From Pseudomonadota bacterium (GTDB lineage Bacteria > Pseudomonadota > Alphaproteobacteria > Acetobacterales > Acetobacteraceae): 11,520 bases of DNA. The notes under the pieces are model-generated. The model was not told the origin of the DNA. It worked only from the letters and a program-made list of their open reading frames with translations, and made no database searches. Positions 1 to 6,054 of this stretch are shown here, in pieces (within the stretch, counting starts at the first letter, position 1; each line of letters begins with the position of its first letter). Location of the stretch: the NCBI GenBank assembly GCA_021828605.1, contig JAJZEG010000305.1, forward strand, positions 1 through 11,520, in the 5' to 3' direction. Made by a program: the position numbers and the translations under genes.

Positions 1-935
1 TGACCTGTGCGACCAAGGCGAACATCATGAAATTGACCGAAGGCATGATGAAGCGGGTGTTTGAGCAAGTCGGGCCGCAATATCCAGACCTGGCGCGCGA
101 TCATATTATTATCGATAATTGCGCGCATCAACTGGTGATTGCACCGGAACAGTTCGATGTTATTGTCACCTCGAACATGAATGGCGATATTATTTCGGAT
201 CTGGCGGCGGGGCTGGTTGGCGGGCTGGGCATCGCGCCGTCGGCGAATTTGGGCGACCATGTGGCGATTTTCGAGGCGGTGCATGGCTCGGCGCCGACGA
301 TTGCGGGCAAAGGCTTGGCTAATCCGACGGCGTTGCTCTCGGCGGGTATTATGCTGTTGCGCCATATCGGGGCGTTTGCGGCGGCGGCGCGGATCGAGCA
401 GGCCTTGTTCATCACCCTGGCTGAGGGCGAGAATTTGACCGGCGATTTGTCGCCGCGCGGGCATGGGGTCGGCACCGATAAATTTGTCGGGCAGGTGATT
501 GATAATTTGGGGCGGGCCAGTAATTTGCCGTCGCGCGATTATCGACCGCTGACCCTGACGCCGTGGCCGGATTTGACCGCGCATACCGAGCCGAAAACCC
601 GCGAGCTGCTGGGGGTGGATATATTTATCGAGTCGGATTTGTCGGCGGCGGAATTGGGTGCGTCCTTGACCGAGCTTGCGGCTAGCAGTCAGTTGCGGCT
701 TGATAGTATTTCCAATCGGGGCGTGCAGGTTTGGCCAGCGACCGGCGGGCAGACCTTCCTGGTGGATCATTTTGATTGTCGGTTCATGTTGAACACGCCC
801 GCCGAGGGCAATTCGCCGCAGGGGATTGCCGATTTGGTGAAGGCGATTGGCGGGCGGCATTCCTGGATGCATGTCGAGAAATTGCAGCGTTTTGATGGGA
901 AGGACGCGTTTGAGCGACCGCAGGGTGAGAGTTAA
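1..935 (+). CDS. icd: NADP-dependent isocitrate dehydrogenase, C-terminal part (5' end outside window)
   Basis: Oxidatively decarboxylates isocitrate to 2-oxoglutarate in the TCA cycle, making NADPH in the cytoplasm. The frame is open from the left edge (first full codon at base 3), giving 310 visible residues before TAA. Seen: a TCATKANIMK segment at the very start; then DVIVTSNMNGDIISD, with the acidic residues that bind the metal-isocitrate complex in this beta-decarboxylating dehydrogenase family; then the HGSAPTIAGKGLANP cofactor-binding loop. After the core come about 130 further residues from about LTPWPDLT onward. Such a C-terminal extension is known from the Thermus thermophilus enzyme and from the Rickettsia/acetic-acid-bacteria type IDH (about 480 residues in all), and is absent from the E. 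coli type. The active-site serine region lies upstream of the window. NADP rather than NAD use is inferred from the family. Isopropylmalate dehydrogenase is less likely because of the extension and the loop sequence. Confidence 0.93.
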   Translation, partial: TCATKANIMKLTEGMMKRVFEQVGPQYPDLARDHIIIDNCAHQLVIAPEQFDVIVTSNMNGDIISDLAAGLVGGLGIAPSANLGDHVAIFEAVHGSAPTIAGKGLANPTALLSAGIMLLRHIGAFAAAARIEQALFITLAEGENLTGDLSPRGHGVGTDKFVGQVIDNLGRASNLPSRDYRPLTLTPWPDLTAHTEPKTRELLGVDIFIESDLSAAELGASLTELAASSQLRLDSISNRGVQVWPATGGQTFLVDHFDCRFMLNTPAEGNSPQGIADLVKAIGGRHSWMHVEKLQRFDGKDAFERPQGES

Positions 936-1101
936 TTTCGGGGCAGTTCTGGTTTGTATCCTATTGATTTCCAAGCAGTAAATAATTGATCATAATTATC
1001 GGGGCGGTTGTTTGGGGCTGATCGCCGAACGACATGATGGGGGCAGAGCGGGACTCTTTGATCGGGCTTCGGCTTGATCGGGTTTTTGCTCTGTCGCTGA
1101 T

Positions 1102-1114
1102 CGGCATCATGCCG
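1102..1114. promoter_or_regulatory. 13-base dyad upstream of the His-rich gene
   Basis: CGGCAT-C-ATGCCG is a perfect inverted repeat with a one-base centre. It lies 27 bases before the start codon at 1142 and just before the ribosome-binding site. Its position would suit an operator for a regulator dimer or a 5' leader feature. It is short enough to be chance in GC-rich DNA. I see no convincing -35/-10 pair in the 206 bases between icd and this gene. Confidence 0.25.
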
Positions 1115-1141
1115 GGGCGCAACTCAAAAAAGGAAATAGTC

Positions 1142-1339
1142 ATGTCCGCAACCAGCCATCACACTGCTGCTAAATCGCACGAAGAGACCGCGAAGTCGCA
1201 TAAAATGGCCGCCGAACATCACGAAAAAGGCGATCATAAATCGGCTCTGGAGCATTCGACCAAGGCGTCCGGCATGTCGGGCACTGCGCATCAGCATACG
1301 ACCGACGCGCATAAAGCGACCCAGAATACCAAAGGCTGA
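1142..1339 (+). CDS. Small histidine-rich protein, 65 residues, function unknown
   Basis: The frame is open from further upstream (1034), but the start at 1142 is chosen because AGGAAA sits 5-10 bases before the ATG and composition changes there: upstream residues are ordinary GC-rich read-through. The product is strongly hydrophilic, with 11 histidines in 65 residues and many Lys, Glu, Ala, Ser and Thr. The histidines recur in loosely repeated units (KSHEETAKSHKMAAEHHEKGDHKSA), resembling the AAEHHE-type repeats of small His-rich proteins seen in alphaproteobacteria. No signal peptide, membrane segment or cysteine is present, so it should be cytoplasmic and probably helical. Metal (Ni, Zn or Cu) binding, pH buffering or a stress role are all possible from composition alone; none is shown. 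It stands alone between icd and a convergent gene, with its own terminator candidate downstream. Confidence 0.75.
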   Translation: MSATSHHTAAKSHEETAKSHKMAAEHHEKGDHKSALEHSTKASGMSGTAHQHTTDAHKATQNTKG

Positions 1340-1377
1340 TTGGGTCGGATGTAACGGTCCGGTTCTGTGTAATCGAG

Positions 1378-1413
1378 CGGCTGAATGGCGGTGTCAGGGC
1401 CGCTATTCAGTCG
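1378..1413. terminator. Candidate bidirectional terminator between convergent genes
   Basis: A 14-base-pair stem (1378-1391 with 1400-1413) with two G-T wobble pairs and an 8-base loop lies between the stop of the His-rich gene (+) and the stop of the DUF2177-like gene (-). The + side continues into TTGGTTTGT, a weak T-rich tail; the other side has no T run. Position between convergent genes and stem strength support a shared terminator; the lack of a clean T tract limits confidence. Confidence 0.55.
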
Positions 1414-1426
1414 GCTTGGTTTGTCG

Positions 1427-1440
1427 GATCGGCGCCGATC
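1427..1440. repeat. 14-base perfect palindrome at the end of the DUF2177-like gene
   Basis: GATCGGCGCCGATC is self-complementary with no loop. It overlaps the stop codon of the minus-strand gene (stop at 1439-1441). It may add to the terminator at 1378-1413 or be a protein-binding site; its function is not evident. Confidence 0.4.
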
Positions 1441-1858
1441 AGGAGAAGATGCGTTGACGGTTGAAGCGGCGCGCAAATACGGAGCCGATCAGGGAGACCA
1501 GGCCGCAAATGAGGGTGCCCCAGGCCATGTCGGTCAGGGTGAGTTGTAAGGTCCAGTGGCGTAATGTGGCGTCGTTGGTCAGGTCATACAGCCCGTAGGT
1601 GAACAGGCCGAACGCTGCGCCGTAGAAGAATGCGGTGGTTGCGCGGCCCGTGGCGGCGGCGCGGGGAATAACGAAGACCATCAGGCCCAGCACTTGGAGC
1701 AGATAGACCGCGATTGCCGGGCCTGCGCGAAAGTCGGGGATCAGGATGGAGGTGAGGGTCGCCCGATAGACCGCGTTGGTGGTGAGGGTCAGCCAGATTG
1801 AATCAATCAGCAGATAGACCGTCAGCATGATGAGGTAGAGCAGGACTGGGCGGCGCAT
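1439..1858 (-). CDS. DUF2177-like small integral membrane protein
   Basis: A 139-residue protein starting at the ATG at 1858, preceded by GAGGAG at good spacing; an upstream in-frame start at 1918 would add 20 polar residues that do not look like part of the protein. Four membrane segments can be seen at about residues 6-26, 46-65, 74-93 and 108-129, with a basic C-terminus (ARRFNRQR). Motifs typical of the DUF2177 family are present: Asp19 followed by Trp22-Leu23 in the first segment, GLFTYGLYDLTN at 84-95, and DMAWG at 110-114. Length fits the family. The biochemical role of the family is unknown to me. It is monocistronic as far as the window shows: it converges on the His-rich gene and lies 242 bases downstream of gshB on the same strand. 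Confidence 0.8.
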   Translation of the reverse strand: MRRPVLLYLIMLTVYLLIDSIWLTLTTNAVYRATLTSILIPDFRAGPAIAVYLLQVLGLMVFVIPRAAATGRATTAFFYGAAFGLFTYGLYDLTNDATLRHWTLQLTLTDMAWGTLICGLVSLIGSVFARRFNRQRIFS

Positions 1859-1916
1859 GACGTCTCCTCGGTCGCAAGTGACGTGACTAGAATGTTTCTC
1901 ACATGCGAGCAATTTC

Positions 1917-1956
1917 AATCATCTGACTATAATCGGGCGATTTCAGTCAGATAATT
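1917..1956. promoter_or_regulatory. Inverted repeat upstream of the DUF2177-like gene
   Basis: AATCATCTGACT (1917-1928) and AGTCAGATAATT (1945-1956) form a 12-base inverted repeat with one mismatch and a 16-base spacer, in an AT-rich part of the 242-base gap between the DUF2177-like gene and gshB. It lies about 60-100 bases upstream of the DUF2177-like start, so it could be an operator; it could also be a gshB 3' hairpin. The rest of the gap (1859-2100) shows nothing I can call. Confidence 0.3.
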
Positions 1957-2100
1957 ATCGCTCTAGGATCGTCGGTTGCATACATGAGCGGCGATAGCAA
2001 CCCGCTTGCGATTAATCGGGCGGAAAACGGGGTTTTTTAATGACATAAGCGGGGCACTCGCCTGCCGAAATCCGATGAATGTCGAGGGCGCGATAGTCGA

Positions 2101-3042
2101 TTATTTCAGCGCCTCGATTCGATCCCAGATCGATTTTTCGAGATGGACGCTATTAAAGCGCGCGATTTGTTGCAGGCCGGTGGGCGAGGTGACGTTGATT
2201 TCGGTGAGATAATCGCCAATCACGTCAATGCCGGTGAACAGCAGGCCACGCTCATGCAAGAGCGGGCCGATGGCGGCGCAGATTTCGCGGTCGCGCGCGG
2301 TGAGGGTAGTCGGTTCGGCGCGGCCACCGGCATGCATGTTCGAGCGGACATCGCCCGCCATCGGCACCCGGTTGATCGCGCCCAGCGGTTCGCCATCGAT
2401 CAGGATGATGCGTTTATCGCCGGCGCGGACCGCCGGTTCGTAGCGTTGGACCATGAGCGGTTCGCGCGAGGCGGTGAGGAACATATCGAGCAGCGAGCCG
2501 AGATTTTCATCATCCGGGCGCAGGCGAAACACCCCTGCCCCGCCATTGCCGAATAAGGGTTTGATAATGATGTCGTGATGGGTGGCGCGAAAGGCTGCGA
2601 TGGCGGCGCGGTCGCGCGCGATCAAGGTGGGCGGCATCAGATGGGGGAATTCGGTGACCAGGAGTTTTTCCGGCGCGTTGCGCACTGAGGCCGGGTTGTT
2701 GACCACCAGAGTGTGCGGATGGATTTGTTCGAGCAGATGGGTCGCGGTGATGTAGCCCATATCGAAGGGCGGATCTTGGCGCATCAGTACCACGTCCATA
2801 CTGGCGAGATCGATGATTTCCGGGGCGTCGAGGGTGAAATGATCGGCTTTGCGCGCGCGCACCGAGACCGGGCGGACGCGGGCGCGCACCACCCCGCAAT
2901 CGAGCCAGAGATCGCCCACCCCGTAATGCCAGAGATGATGGCCACGGGCCTGGGCTTCGAGCATCAGCGCGAAGGTGGAGTCGCCATCGATATCGATATC
3001 GGCCAGCGGGTCCATTTGGACCGCGACGCGTAATTTGGTCAT
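2101..3042 (-). CDS. gshB: Glutathione synthetase
   Basis: ATP-dependent ligase that joins gamma-glutamylcysteine and glycine to give glutathione, in the cytoplasm. Start chosen at the ATG at 3042, which follows GAGGG at proper distance; a TTG at 3054 would add four residues. The product is 313 residues, close to the E. coli enzyme. Order seen: N-terminal substrate domain with VAVQMDPL (7-13) and [11 protein letters not shown] (87-97), then the ATP-grasp part with [15 protein letters not shown] (157-171, ATP-contacting lysine and glycine-rich loop), [11 protein letters not shown] (208-218), GRAEPTTLT (240-248) and [10 protein letters not shown] (282-291), whose acidic/Asn residues bind Mg-ATP. 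All expected elements are intact. It lies 42 bases after the lipoprotein gene on the same strand and may be the last gene of a bactofilin-lipoprotein-gshB unit. The usual partner gshA is not in the window. Confidence 0.95.
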   Translation of the reverse strand: MTKLRVAVQMDPLADIDIDGDSTFALMLEAQARGHHLWHYGVGDLWLDCGVVRARVRPVSVRARKADHFTLDAPEIIDLASMDVVLMRQDPPFDMGYITATHLLEQIHPHTLVVNNPASVRNAPEKLLVTEFPHLMPPTLIARDRAAIAAFRATHHDIIIKPLFGNGGAGVFRLRPDDENLGSLLDMFLTASREPLMVQRYEPAVRAGDKRIILIDGEPLGAINRVPMAGDVRSNMHAGGRAEPTTLTARDREICAAIGPLLHERGLLFTGIDVIGDYLTEINVTSPTGLQQIARFNSVHLEKSIWDRIEALK

Positions 3043-3084
3043 TGCCACCCTCAATACTGCTTGGTCGGATAATAGATCAGATTG

Positions 3085-3525
3085 TCACGAGGTGCCATTA
3101 CGTTCCAGGCTGGTACGTTGCAGGCTGGTACGTTGCAGGCTGGCCATGCAGGCGGATAATTGGACCGATGCCGGCATTGGCTGGGCGAGCGAAACCAGTT
3201 TGCTGCCCCCTGCCCCGCGATATAGCACGATTTCCAGGCGGCAGAGTTGGGAATCATAGATCCAGACATCGGCGGGGCCGTCATGGCGGCGCAATACCGG
3301 GGGGATCAAGGCGGCGCGCAGCACTTTGGAACTTGCGCCGATGAGCTGGGTTGGGGTTTGGGCCTGGCGCTGGGCGGTTTGGGTGGCGGGCAAGGCGGGT
3401 GCTGGCGTGGCGCAGCCAGCGAGCAGGCCAGTGAGCAGGATAGCGAGCAGGATCGGTATGGCCAACACGGCGCGCGGATCCCGGCGGGGTGCGCCGGGGC
3501 GTTGGTGCGGAGGTCGCGCGGCCAT
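3085..3525 (-). CDS. Putative small lipoprotein, family uncertain
   Basis: A 146-residue protein with a basic N-terminus (residues 1-18), a hydrophobic stretch at about 19-36 and a lipobox LLAG-C with Cys38, so it should be processed by signal peptidase II and anchored to a membrane. The first ATG (3525) has no clear ribosome-binding site; a GTG at residue 20 would give a shorter signal peptide lacking the basic region, so the long start is kept. After an Ala/Thr/Gln/Pro-rich linker (39-60), a small domain follows with PPVLRRHDGPADVWIY and CRLEIVLY, and Cys95 and Cys126 that could pair. The pattern of Arg-x-x-Gly-x-Ala-x-x-Trp-x-Tyr then Cys-x-Leu-x-x-x-Leu-Tyr recalls conserved hypothetical lipoproteins of Rhodospirillales, from memory only. 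The last 20 residues contain three LQRTS-like units. It starts 23 bases after the bactofilin stop and precedes gshB by 42 bases. Confidence 0.7.
   Translation of the reverse strand: MAARPPHQRPGAPRRDPRAVLAIPILLAILLTGLLAGCATPAPALPATQTAQRQAQTPTQLIGASSKVLRAALIPPVLRRHDGPADVWIYDSQLCRLEIVLYRGAGGSKLVSLAQPMPASVQLSACMASLQRTSLQRTSLERNGTS
3100..3144. repeat. Three tandem copies of a 15-base unit inside the lipoprotein gene
   Basis: Units at 3100-3114, 3115-3129 and 3130-3144 read ACGTTGCAGGCTGGT on +, with one base different in the first and one in the last copy. The unit is in frame and encodes (A/T)SL(Q/E)R repeats near the protein C-terminus, just before the stop at 3085. Confidence 0.9.
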
Positions 3526-3548
3526 ACCGTGGCTGATGCGGCTGGGTG

Positions 3549-4208
3549 TTAGTCGGTCACCGGGTTGTGGGTGCTTGATTGATCGGTCAGCATTTCGATC
3601 CGACCGGTGACTTGACCGCCATCCTCGACTTGCAGGCGGCGGCAGCGCGCGGTGCCGAGCACGCGACCGGTGGCGCGCACGATCAAGGCATGGCGCGCGG
3701 TGAGGGTGCCATCGATGGTGCCGGCGATTTCGGCCTCTTCGACTTCGACTTCGCCTTTGAACACGCCACCGGGGGCGATGGAGAGTTCGGTCGCGGTGAT
3801 CATGGTGGCTTCGACATTGCCTTCGACCACCAGACGTTCGGCGTCTTGTACCAGACCTTGCACGCTAATGCCGCGCCCAACCACCAGGGTTCGGCGATCG
3901 GCGGGGTCATGGGCGCCCGAGCGCATGCCGAGCGGCGAGGCGGAGGCGATGGGTGACGCGGAGGGGTTCAACGCAGTATTTGGTTGCGGGGCAAAGGGGG
4001 AACGAGCCATCGGACTCTCCTTGTTGGGCGCCTCAGGGGGAACGGGTAGCGAGGCGGGTTGATCGGTGGTGGGTTGGGGATCAACGGGACGGAAGGGCGG
4101 GACGGTCAGACCATCATCGATTGGGGATGAAGCGTCCTGAGCGGATCGCAACGTAGTGCCGGCCGGTGTGTTGCTCGGCGGATCGTCACGTTTGAAAAAA
4201 CCGATCAT
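3549..4208 (-). CDS. Bactofilin family cytoskeletal protein
   Basis: Bactofilins polymerise without nucleotide into filaments at the inner membrane and act in cell shape, stalk or polar organisation. Residues about 106-205 carry the right-handed beta-helix domain: short repeating strands such as TLVVGRGISVQGLV, AERLVVEGNVEAT, LSIAPGGVFKGEV, AEIAGTIDGTL, LIVRATGRVLGTA and LQVEDGGQVTGRI. Residues 1-105 are long, proline/serine-rich and presumably disordered; most bactofilins have a shorter tail. The N-terminus MIGFFKR resembles the short hydrophobic/basic membrane-binding motif of the family. The start at 4208 has AAGGGG 8 bases ahead. Met67 (base 4010) has a perfect AAGGAG 6 bases ahead, so a 153-residue form may also, or instead, be made. 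It is the first gene of a three-gene same-strand group with a lipoprotein and gshB. Confidence 0.88.
   Translation of the reverse strand: MIGFFKRDDPPSNTPAGTTLRSAQDASSPIDDGLTVPPFRPVDPQPTTDQPASLPVPPEAPNKESPMARSPFAPQPNTALNPSASPIASASPLGMRSGAHDPADRRTLVVGRGISVQGLVQDAERLVVEGNVEATMITATELSIAPGGVFKGEVEVEEAEIAGTIDGTLTARHALIVRATGRVLGTARCRRLQVEDGGQVTGRIEMLTDQSSTHNPVTD
4017..4022 (-). promoter_or_regulatory. Internal ribosome-binding site in front of bactofilin Met67
   Basis: Read on the minus strand, AAGGAG ends 6 bases before the ATG at 4010, inside the bactofilin frame. It matches the anti-Shine-Dalgarno sequence better than the AAGGGG in front of the first start at 4208. It either marks the true start or permits a second, shorter product lacking the N-terminal 66 residues. 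Confidence 0.5.
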
Positions 4209-4505
4209 GTTGCTTCCCCTTTGCTATTCTGAGCCATGCTGACCAGCGGGCGGCATGGTGCGATGGTTGCGCCAATGAGCCGCTCAAAACAACCAGCCGA
4301 TACGGTCATTATCGGGTCGGGCGATCAGCGGACCGGGAGCAAACCTTGGTGATCCCGATAGAGGTCGGGCTAGCATGCACCAGCGCCCCGAACAACCGGC
4401 ATGGTGGGAATCATTCCAAACTTTTAGATTTGCGCGCGTCGTGACGCGGTTTGGGTTTGCGAATGCGGGATGGCGATGATAGCAGGCAGGAAAAAAGGAA
4501 GTTTT
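4209..4505. other. Divergent intergenic region between bactofilin and PfkB kinase genes
   Basis: These 297 bases must hold the promoters for both divergent genes, but I cannot assign -35/-10 elements with confidence. A dyad, CGCGTC-GT-GACGCG, lies at 4435-4448, about 58 bases before the kinase start. A weaker CCATGC/GCATGG pair lies at 4234-4258 near the bactofilin side. No open frame here shows family features or a convincing ribosome-binding site. Confidence 0.5.
4435..4448. promoter_or_regulatory. Dyad upstream of the PfkB kinase gene
   Basis: Perfect 6-base arms CGCGTC and GACGCG separated by GT, 58-71 bases upstream of the ATG at 4506. The location is plausible for an operator. The arms are short and GC-rich, so chance cannot be excluded. 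Confidence 0.25.
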
Positions 4506-5489
4506 ATGACCCAATCACGCTTTGATATTCTGGGCGTCGGCAATGCGATTGTCGATGTTATTGCGCATACCGACGATGCGTTTCTCAATCGACATGATTT
4601 GCGCAAGGGCGCGATGACGCTGATCGATGGGGCGCAGGCGCTGGCGCTGTATCGGCAGATGCCGCCGGGGATCGAGTCGGCGGGCGGCTCGGTTGCGAAT
4701 AGCTGCGCGGTTGCGGCGGGTTTGGGTGCGCGCACGGCGTTTATGGGTAAGGTGGCTGCGGATCCGCTGGGCGCAGCGTTTGCCGGGGCGATGCGCATGA
4801 TCGGGGTGCATTATCCAGACGGTGCGGGTGCGGAGAGCCGGGAGCCGACGGGACGCTGTTTGATTGTGGTGACGCCGGATGGCCAGCGCACGATGAATAC
4901 GTGCCTGGGGATTAGTGCGGATTTTGGTGTGGCGGATTTGGATGAGGCGCTGATCGGGCAGTCGGCCTATTTGTATTTGGAAGGGTATTTGTTTGATCCA
5001 CCGGCAGCGCAGGCGGCGTTTTTACGCGCGGCGACGCTGGCTCGGGCGGCGGGGCGGCAGGTGGCGATTTCGTTGTCGGATCAGTTTTGTGTTGATCGGC
5101 ATCGGGCGGCGTTTCGGCGATTGATTGCGGAGGCGGCGGATATCGTGTTTGCGAATGAGGCCGAGATTTGCGCGCTTTATCAATGTGATGCGTTTGAAGA
5201 TGCGGAAAGGCAGGCCGCAGCTTCGGTCAAGCTGGCGGTGTTGACGCGCGGCGAGGCGGGCAGCGTGATCAGGGCGGGGGATGCGCGGCATGTGATTGGG
5301 GCGGTATCCACGAAATTGGTGGATACGACCGGCGCGGGCGATGCTTATGCGGCGGGGTTTTTGACCGGACTGGCGAAAAGCGCGGATTTGCAGGCCTGTG
5401 GCGCGTTGGCGAGCCGGGCGGCGGGGCTGGCGATCGCGCAGACCGGTGCCCGTCCGGGCGCAAAGGATTTGGCAGGATTGATGTTATAA
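4506..5489 (+). CDS. PfkB-family kinase, adenosine kinase-like
   Basis: Ribokinase/PfkB-fold enzyme that transfers the gamma-phosphate of ATP to a sugar or nucleoside hydroxyl in the cytoplasm. Start at 4506 follows AGGAAG; upstream in-frame residues from 4470 (MAMIAGRKKGSF) overlap that site and are rejected. The 327-residue product shows FDILGVGNAIVDV (6-18), the substrate-binding GGSVANS (60-66), a PTGRCLIVVTPDGQRTM lid/core segment (114-130), NEAE (217-220, the Mg/phosphate NxxE motif) and the signature DTTGAGDAYAAGF (273-285) with anion-hole Gly-Ala-Gly and catalytic Asp279. All catalytic elements are intact. The GNAIVDV start and the MNTCLG segment match the proteins annotated as adenosine kinase in alphaproteobacteria, which would salvage adenosine to AMP. 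The substrate is inferred; another sugar kinase specificity is possible. It is probably transcribed alone: a bactofilin gene diverges upstream and flp follows after 177 bases. Confidence 0.88.
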   Translation: MTQSRFDILGVGNAIVDVIAHTDDAFLNRHDLRKGAMTLIDGAQALALYRQMPPGIESAGGSVANSCAVAAGLGARTAFMGKVAADPLGAAFAGAMRMIGVHYPDGAGAESREPTGRCLIVVTPDGQRTMNTCLGISADFGVADLDEALIGQSAYLYLEGYLFDPPAAQAAFLRAATLARAAGRQVAISLSDQFCVDRHRAAFRRLIAEAADIVFANEAEICALYQCDAFEDAERQAAASVKLAVLTRGEAGSVIRAGDARHVIGAVSTKLVDTTGAGDAYAAGFLTGLAKSADLQACGALASRAAGLAIAQTGARPGAKDLAGLML

Positions 5490-5543
5490 AGTTTCGATAA
5501 TCGGTTAATTATTTAGTAAGTTTATGGTGGTTTAAGGGGGGTA

Positions 5544-5579
5544 GACCGTTATCGGGGTCGTGCGTTAGACGGTCCCGAT
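5544..5579. promoter_or_regulatory. Two interlocking inverted repeats upstream of flp
   Basis: GACCGT (5544-5549) can pair with ACGGTC (5569-5574), and ATCGGG (5551-5556) can pair with CCCGAT (5574-5579). The right-hand arms share a base and the stems cross, so only one forms at a time. A further small stem, CGGAA-CAA-TTCCG, lies at 5587-5599. All lie between the kinase stop and the flp start and may be a terminator for the kinase or part of an flp leader; no T tract follows. Confidence 0.35.
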
Positions 5580-5666
5580 TCGGACTCGGAACAATTCCGG
5601 GAAGCCCCTCATTGCCAGATGTCTCGCCCCGTTTTGTCTCGGCGTTGCGAGCAGGAGACCAGATCG

Positions 5667-5852
5667 ATGACTTTAACACCGGCCAACCGCCTGTCCGCCA
5701 CCGCAACCCGATTGCTTCGTGATCGGCGGGGCGTGACCGCCATTGAATATGGGCTGATCGCCGCTTTGATCGCGGTGGCGATTATTGGTATTTTGACCGC
5801 GATTGGTAATCAGCTCAAGAACACGTTTGATAGCGTCAATAACGCGCTCTGA
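5667..5852 (+). CDS. flp: Flp-type IVb pilin
   Basis: Major subunit of the Flp/Tad pilus fibre, used for surface attachment and biofilm. The 61-residue prepilin starts at 5667 after AGGAG; an upstream in-frame ATG at 5619 lacks a good ribosome-binding site. The basic leader (residues 1-22, ending RDRRG) is followed directly by VTAIEYGLIAALIAVAII, the Flp signature: prepilin peptidase would cut after Gly22, leaving Glu5 and Tyr6 of the mature chain (Glu27, Tyr28) in the expected places. The mature pilin is about 39 residues with one hydrophobic helix and a short polar tail, normal for Flp. It heads the tad cluster but is separated from cpaB by 346 bases with strong palindromes, fitting separate, higher expression of pilin (inference). 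The peptidase needed to process it is not in the window. Confidence 0.95.
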   Translation: MTLTPANRLSATATRLLRDRRGVTAIEYGLIAALIAVAIIGILTAIGNQLKNTFDSVNNAL

Positions 5853-5874
5853 CCGGGGCTTCGGCCGCACGGGG

Positions 5875-5983
5875 CTTAGAGCAACATCCGATCAGATGGA
5901 ATCATCTGATCGGATAAAGTTGCTCGCCAATACAACGATATAGAGCATTCTCCGTGAGAAGATGCGAACGGAAAATGCTCTAA
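5875..5983. repeat. Palindromic intergenic element bounded by CTTAGAGCA / TGCTCTAAG
   Basis: The outer ends CTTAGAGCA (5875-5883) and TGCTCTAAG (5975-5983) are exact inverse complements. Inside are two stem-loops. The first pairs 5886-5898 with 5903-5915 (13 perfect pairs, loop GAAT) and extends through GAGCAAC/GTTGCTC (5879-5885, 5919-5925) past a 3-base bulge. The second pairs 5941-5954 with 5969-5982 (one mismatch, 14-base loop). TAGAGCA-ended palindromes of this kind are, from memory, dispersed intergenic repeats in several alphaproteobacteria. They could be REP- or MITE-like, and here might also stabilise the flp mRNA 3' end or reduce read-through. Confidence 0.75.
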
Positions 5984-6020
5984 GTAGGGCGCGATCAAGC
6001 GCGACGCATTGCGATGGTAG

Positions 6021-6054
6021 ACACCCTGCCCGGAGCGTGACTCTGGCGGGGTGT
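6021..6054 (+). terminator. Candidate stem-loop terminator upstream of cpaB
   Basis: ACACCCTGCC (6021-6030) pairs with GGCGGGGTGT (6045-6054), a 10-base-pair stem with one wobble and a 14-base loop. No T run follows, so it is at best a weak or Rho-assisted terminator; it may separate flp transcripts from cpaB. Confidence 0.4.

Noticed and set aside
1034..1141. Longer N-terminus (36 extra residues) for the His-rich protein
   Set aside because: No ribosome-binding site at 1034, a change of composition at 1142, and AGGAAA correctly placed before 1142.
2009..2038. Possible terminator on + (CGATTAATCG palindrome then TTTTTT)
   Set aside because: No + strand gene ends here, the stem adjacent to the T run is weak, and the T run faces the wrong way for gshB.
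2143..2556. Open frame on + opposite gshB
   Set aside because: It is antisense to an intact gshB with all ATP-grasp motifs, has no family features, and fits GC-driven antisense openness.
3579..4062. Open frames on + opposite the bactofilin gene
   Set aside because: Low-complexity Gly/Ala/Asp translations that mirror the bactofilin repeats; no ribosome-binding site or recognisable motif.
4284..4514. Open frame on - in the divergent region before the kinase
   Set aside because: It starts inside the kinase gene, has no recognisable features and would cover the promoter region.
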